Below, piece by piece: positions 5,382 through 7,118 of a stretch of 7,118 bases of DNA (positions are counted from its first letter, which is position 1; every line of letters begins with the position of its first letter). The position numbers were made by a program, and so were the translations under genes. The notes under the pieces are model-generated. The model was given only the letters and a program-made list of their open reading frames with translations. It was not told where the DNA came from and ran no database searches. Source of the DNA: Candidatus Aegiribacteria sp. (lineage in GTDB: Bacteria > Fermentibacterota > Fermentibacteria > Fermentibacterales > JCC-6); contig DAOWNO010000105.1 of NCBI GenBank assembly GCA_030642525.1, positions 1 to 7,118 on the forward strand, given 5' to 3'.

Positions 5382-6062
5382 TCAATTTCCTTCAGAGCTG
5401 GTCAACGAAACCTTTCTCAGCCTTCGGATAGCTTCATCGGGATCATCCGCCCCGGTAATGAAAGAGCCGGAAACCAGTATATCAACTCCCAGAGATGCCA
5501 GTTTTCCCGCATTGGAGTCAGTTACTCCTCCGTCTACGGAAATAAGAGCTTTCTCTCCCCCGGAATCATCAAGTATTCGGCGGATCAGCGGTATCTTGGA
5601 GTGAACATATTCCAGATGCTTCTGCCCTCCGTAACCGGGATTCACAGTCATGATCAGCACCATATCAACTGCAGGAGCAACCCACTGCAGGAAATCAATC
5701 GGGGTTGCCGGATTGATGGCAACTCCCGCCCCCGCTCCCGATTCCCTGATTCTCTGTAGAAGCCTGTCCAGATGACTCGTAACTTCAACGTGTACCGTAA
5801 TATACTCGCAACCAGCAGCTGCAAATGAATCAATCAGCGCCGCTGGCTTCTCCACCATGAGGTGAGCATCAACCGGAATATCAACCTTTCGAGCAATGCA
5901 TGCCGCAACATCAGCCCCGACAGTAAGCACAGGTACAAATACTCCATCCATAACGTCCAGATGTATCATGTCAGCGCCGGCATTCTGCAGTTTCAGCGCC
6001 TCCATGGCAAGTTGTCCCTGATCACAGCCGAGGATAGACGGGGCAATGATTATTTCTCTCAT
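5382..6062 (-). CDS. rpe: Ribulose-phosphate 3-epimerase
   Basis: This enzyme interconverts ribulose 5-phosphate and xylulose 5-phosphate in the pentose phosphate and Calvin pathways. The 226-residue product is a full-length TIM barrel. Metal and catalytic residues are His34 and Asp36 in HLDVMDG, His67 in DAHLMV and Asp177 in SVDGGV. APSIL (7-11), VNPGYGGQ (140-147) and the phosphate-binding VSGSFI (197-202) are also present. Two small departures from the usual pattern are visible: VFVPVLT where relatives have xFVPNxT, and Tyr instead of Phe in the GFGGQ loop. The ATG directly follows the TAG of the PASTA gene with no gap, so the two are probably translationally coupled. Identity is secure. 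Confidence 0.96.
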   Translation of the reverse strand: MREIIIAPSILGCDQGQLAMEALKLQNAGADMIHLDVMDGVFVPVLTVGADVAACIARKVDIPVDAHLMVEKPAALIDSFAAAGCEYITVHVEVTSHLDRLLQRIRESGAGAGVAINPATPIDFLQWVAPAVDMVLIMTVNPGYGGQKHLEYVHSKIPLIRRILDDSGGEKALISVDGGVTDSNAGKLASLGVDILVSGSFITGADDPDEAIRRLRKVSLTSSEGN

Positions 6063-6842
6063 CTACCAGTTCCCCCAGTTATCATCTGATTTCCCCACAA
6101 CCAATTCCACTGAGTCACCAGGTGAATATTGATAACCCGGAGTCTGAAGCTGCTCAAGAACAATATTATATTGCAGGATATCATCTGTCAGCCTCTCTTC
6201 AACTACAACGGGAATAAGGTTGCTGATTTCAGCGAGATCAATGGCATCATTGATTGAAAGTCCAACGAAACGAGGCATACCCTGCCAGCCGGTGGATACC
6301 AGAAGCCTGACAGGTGTTGTTACCGGAAGGCTGTCGTACTGTCTCGGGTTTACAGCGATAACCAGACCCTCCGGAATCAAGGGATCGCGCACCCAGCTTC
6401 TTCCAATGGAGTAAAGCTGCCAGTCAGCGATTTTCTCTTCAGCTGCAACGGCGGAAAGGCCAAGAAGGGAATCCGGCCAGTAGGATCTGTACAGGGGACC
6501 CACATTCCAGAATATGCTCACAGGAGCTCCTCGCGGCGTCATAGCACCTGGCGGGGGATCCTGTCTGACAACACTGCCCATGGTCTCAAAAGGTCCGTAT
6601 TCCGACCACTGGCCGGCAAGCACAAGAGTTGATGATTCAATTTCTCTCTGAGCATCCTGCCGGTTCATTCCAATAACATCCGGAACCGTTACCGGAGCTG
6701 AAGCAGCTCCAATAGAAGAAATAAACCTTGGAGTCTCAAAAACGAACGGCGCCAGAACAGAGCCGGCGATGAATGCTAATACCGCAGTTGAAATCGCTAT
6801 AATGGCATATCTTACAACCGATTTCACCGGTTTATCCTCCAT
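6063..6842 (-). CDS. Membrane-anchored PASTA-repeat protein without kinase domain
   Basis: The product has a short cytoplasmic tail, one membrane segment (about residues 11-35) and an extracytoplasmic part made of three PASTA repeats. Repeat 1 (about 51-114) is classic: VTVPDVIGMNRQDAQREIES with VVRQDPPPGAMTPRG. Repeat 2 (122-186) and repeat 3 (189-250, FVGLSINDAIDLAEISNLIP) are more divergent. PASTA repeats in Ser/Thr kinases and penicillin-binding proteins bind muropeptides or peptidoglycan, so a cell-wall role is inferred. No kinase or transpeptidase domain is present, and the short N-terminus leaves no room for one. The ATG at 6842 has no properly spaced ribosome binding site. GTG at 6827 (codon 6) has GGAGG 8 bases upstream and may be the true start, giving 254 residues. 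It is coupled to rpe, recalling the prkC-rsgA-rpe order of Bacillus. Confidence 0.88.
   Translation of the reverse strand: MEDKPVKSVVRYAIIAISTAVLAFIAGSVLAPFVFETPRFISSIGAASAPVTVPDVIGMNRQDAQREIESSTLVLAGQWSEYGPFETMGSVVRQDPPPGAMTPRGAPVSIFWNVGPLYRSYWPDSLLGLSAVAAEEKIADWQLYSIGRSWVRDPLIPEGLVIAVNPRQYDSLPVTTPVRLLVSTGWQGMPRFVGLSINDAIDLAEISNLIPVVVEERLTDDILQYNIVLEQLQTPGYQYSPGDSVELVVGKSDDNWGNW
6836..6840 (-). promoter_or_regulatory. GGAGG that may set a GTG start for the PASTA gene
   Basis: GGAGG overlaps the last base of the ATG at 6842 and lies 8 bases before the GTG at 6827. Since GGAGG-type sites mark the sure starts in this window, the GTG deserves equal weight. The resulting N-terminus would begin MKSVVRYAIIAI, directly at the membrane segment. 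Confidence 0.4.
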
Positions 6843-6865
6843 ACTTCCGAGTTCTGACAGTGTTT

Positions 6866-6881
6866 CCGGGTGTTTGCCCGG
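6866..6881. terminator. Small GC hairpin between the Nfu and PASTA genes; weak or no terminator
   Basis: CCGGG and CCCGG pair around a 6-base loop in the 47-bp gap after the Nfu stop. There is no T run after it in the minus direction (AAACACTG follows), so it is not a standard intrinsic terminator. It may slow transcription, stabilise the upstream mRNA end, or mean nothing. Confidence 0.2.
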
Positions 6882-6889
6882 GAGTACTG

Positions 6890-7117
6890 CTACTGTACGT
6901 TTTCTACCTTTTCAAGTTCAGGGAAAACAGCCTTTAGATTCCTTTCCACTGTCCATTGAAGAGTAACAGTGGCCATTGCGCATCCCGAGCAGGCTCCCTG
7001 AAGTCTTACCTTAACAACTTTATCTTCGATCCCTACAAACTCGATATCGCCGCCGTCTCGCTGCAGCTCAGGTCTGACCTTCTCAATCTCAGCGATAACG
7101 TTCTCATCATTGAACTC
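6890..7117 (-). CDS. NifU-domain (Nfu-type) iron-sulfur scaffold protein, 5' end outside window
   Basis: The frame is open from the right edge and ends in TAG at 6892-6890, giving 75 visible residues. They match the C-terminal NifU domain found in Nfu/NfuA proteins, which hold a [4Fe-4S] cluster between two subunits and pass it to apoproteins. The signature is present: IEKVRPELQRDGGDIEFV (11-28), VKVRLQGACSGCAMATVTL with the cluster-binding CxxC at Cys43-Cys46, and the helix leading to FPELEKVENV. Stand-alone Nfu proteins are often only 75-100 residues, so perhaps only a few N-terminal residues are missing. A longer protein with another domain ahead cannot be excluded. It lies 47 bp upstream of the PASTA gene and may share its transcript. 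Confidence 0.9.
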   Translation of the reverse strand, partial: EFNDENVIAEIEKVRPELQRDGGDIEFVGIEDKVVKVRLQGACSGCAMATVTLQWTVERNLKAVFPELEKVENVQ

Positions 7118-7118
7118 A

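Overview
The window looks like bacterial chromosome with a compact core operon. Every supportable gene lies on the minus strand, so transcription runs from high to low coordinates. The order ffh-rpsP-khpA-rimM-trmD-rplS-rnhB-yraN is the conserved bacterial cluster joining protein targeting (Ffh), ribosome proteins and assembly (bS16, RimM, bL19), tRNA methylation (TrmD) and RNA:DNA hybrid removal (RNase HII). A lipobox lipoprotein just upstream and strong GGAGG ribosome binding sites fit a Gram-negative-type bacterium. I could not fix the phylum. The divergence of the smaller proteins suggests a poorly sampled or candidate lineage, but that is inference only.

Layout from the right edge, in the direction of transcription: the C-terminal part of a NifU-domain (Nfu) iron-sulfur scaffold (7117-6890); a membrane-anchored protein with three PASTA repeats and no kinase (6842-6063); ribulose-phosphate 3-epimerase (6062-5382); an unrecognised small lipoprotein (5381-5037); a 110-bp gap that may hold a promoter; ffh (4926-3610), rpsP, a KhpA-like KH protein, rimM, trmD, rplS, rnhB and a YraN/UPF0102 protein ending at 357. 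Genes abut or overlap by a few bases, so translational coupling is likely. Several start codons are not ATG: TTG for ffh and rpsP, and probably CTG for rnhB. The first ATG of rnhB lies inside its catalytic motif.

The left end (1-356) is different. A 162-bp gap contains a perfect 9-3-9 inverted repeat (219-239). It sits 12 bp upstream of the ribosome binding site of a small ribbon-helix-helix (RHH) gene that runs off the window. The RHH reading frame is split in the middle of its DNA-binding domain, at a G-GGA-AAA run. It is either a one-base loss in a homopolymer or a -1 ribosomal frameshift site. The repeat is a natural candidate for the operator of an autoregulated RHH repressor or antitoxin, and this is the least ordinary part of the window. 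I see no RNA genes, CRISPR array, insertion sequence or convincing intrinsic terminator.
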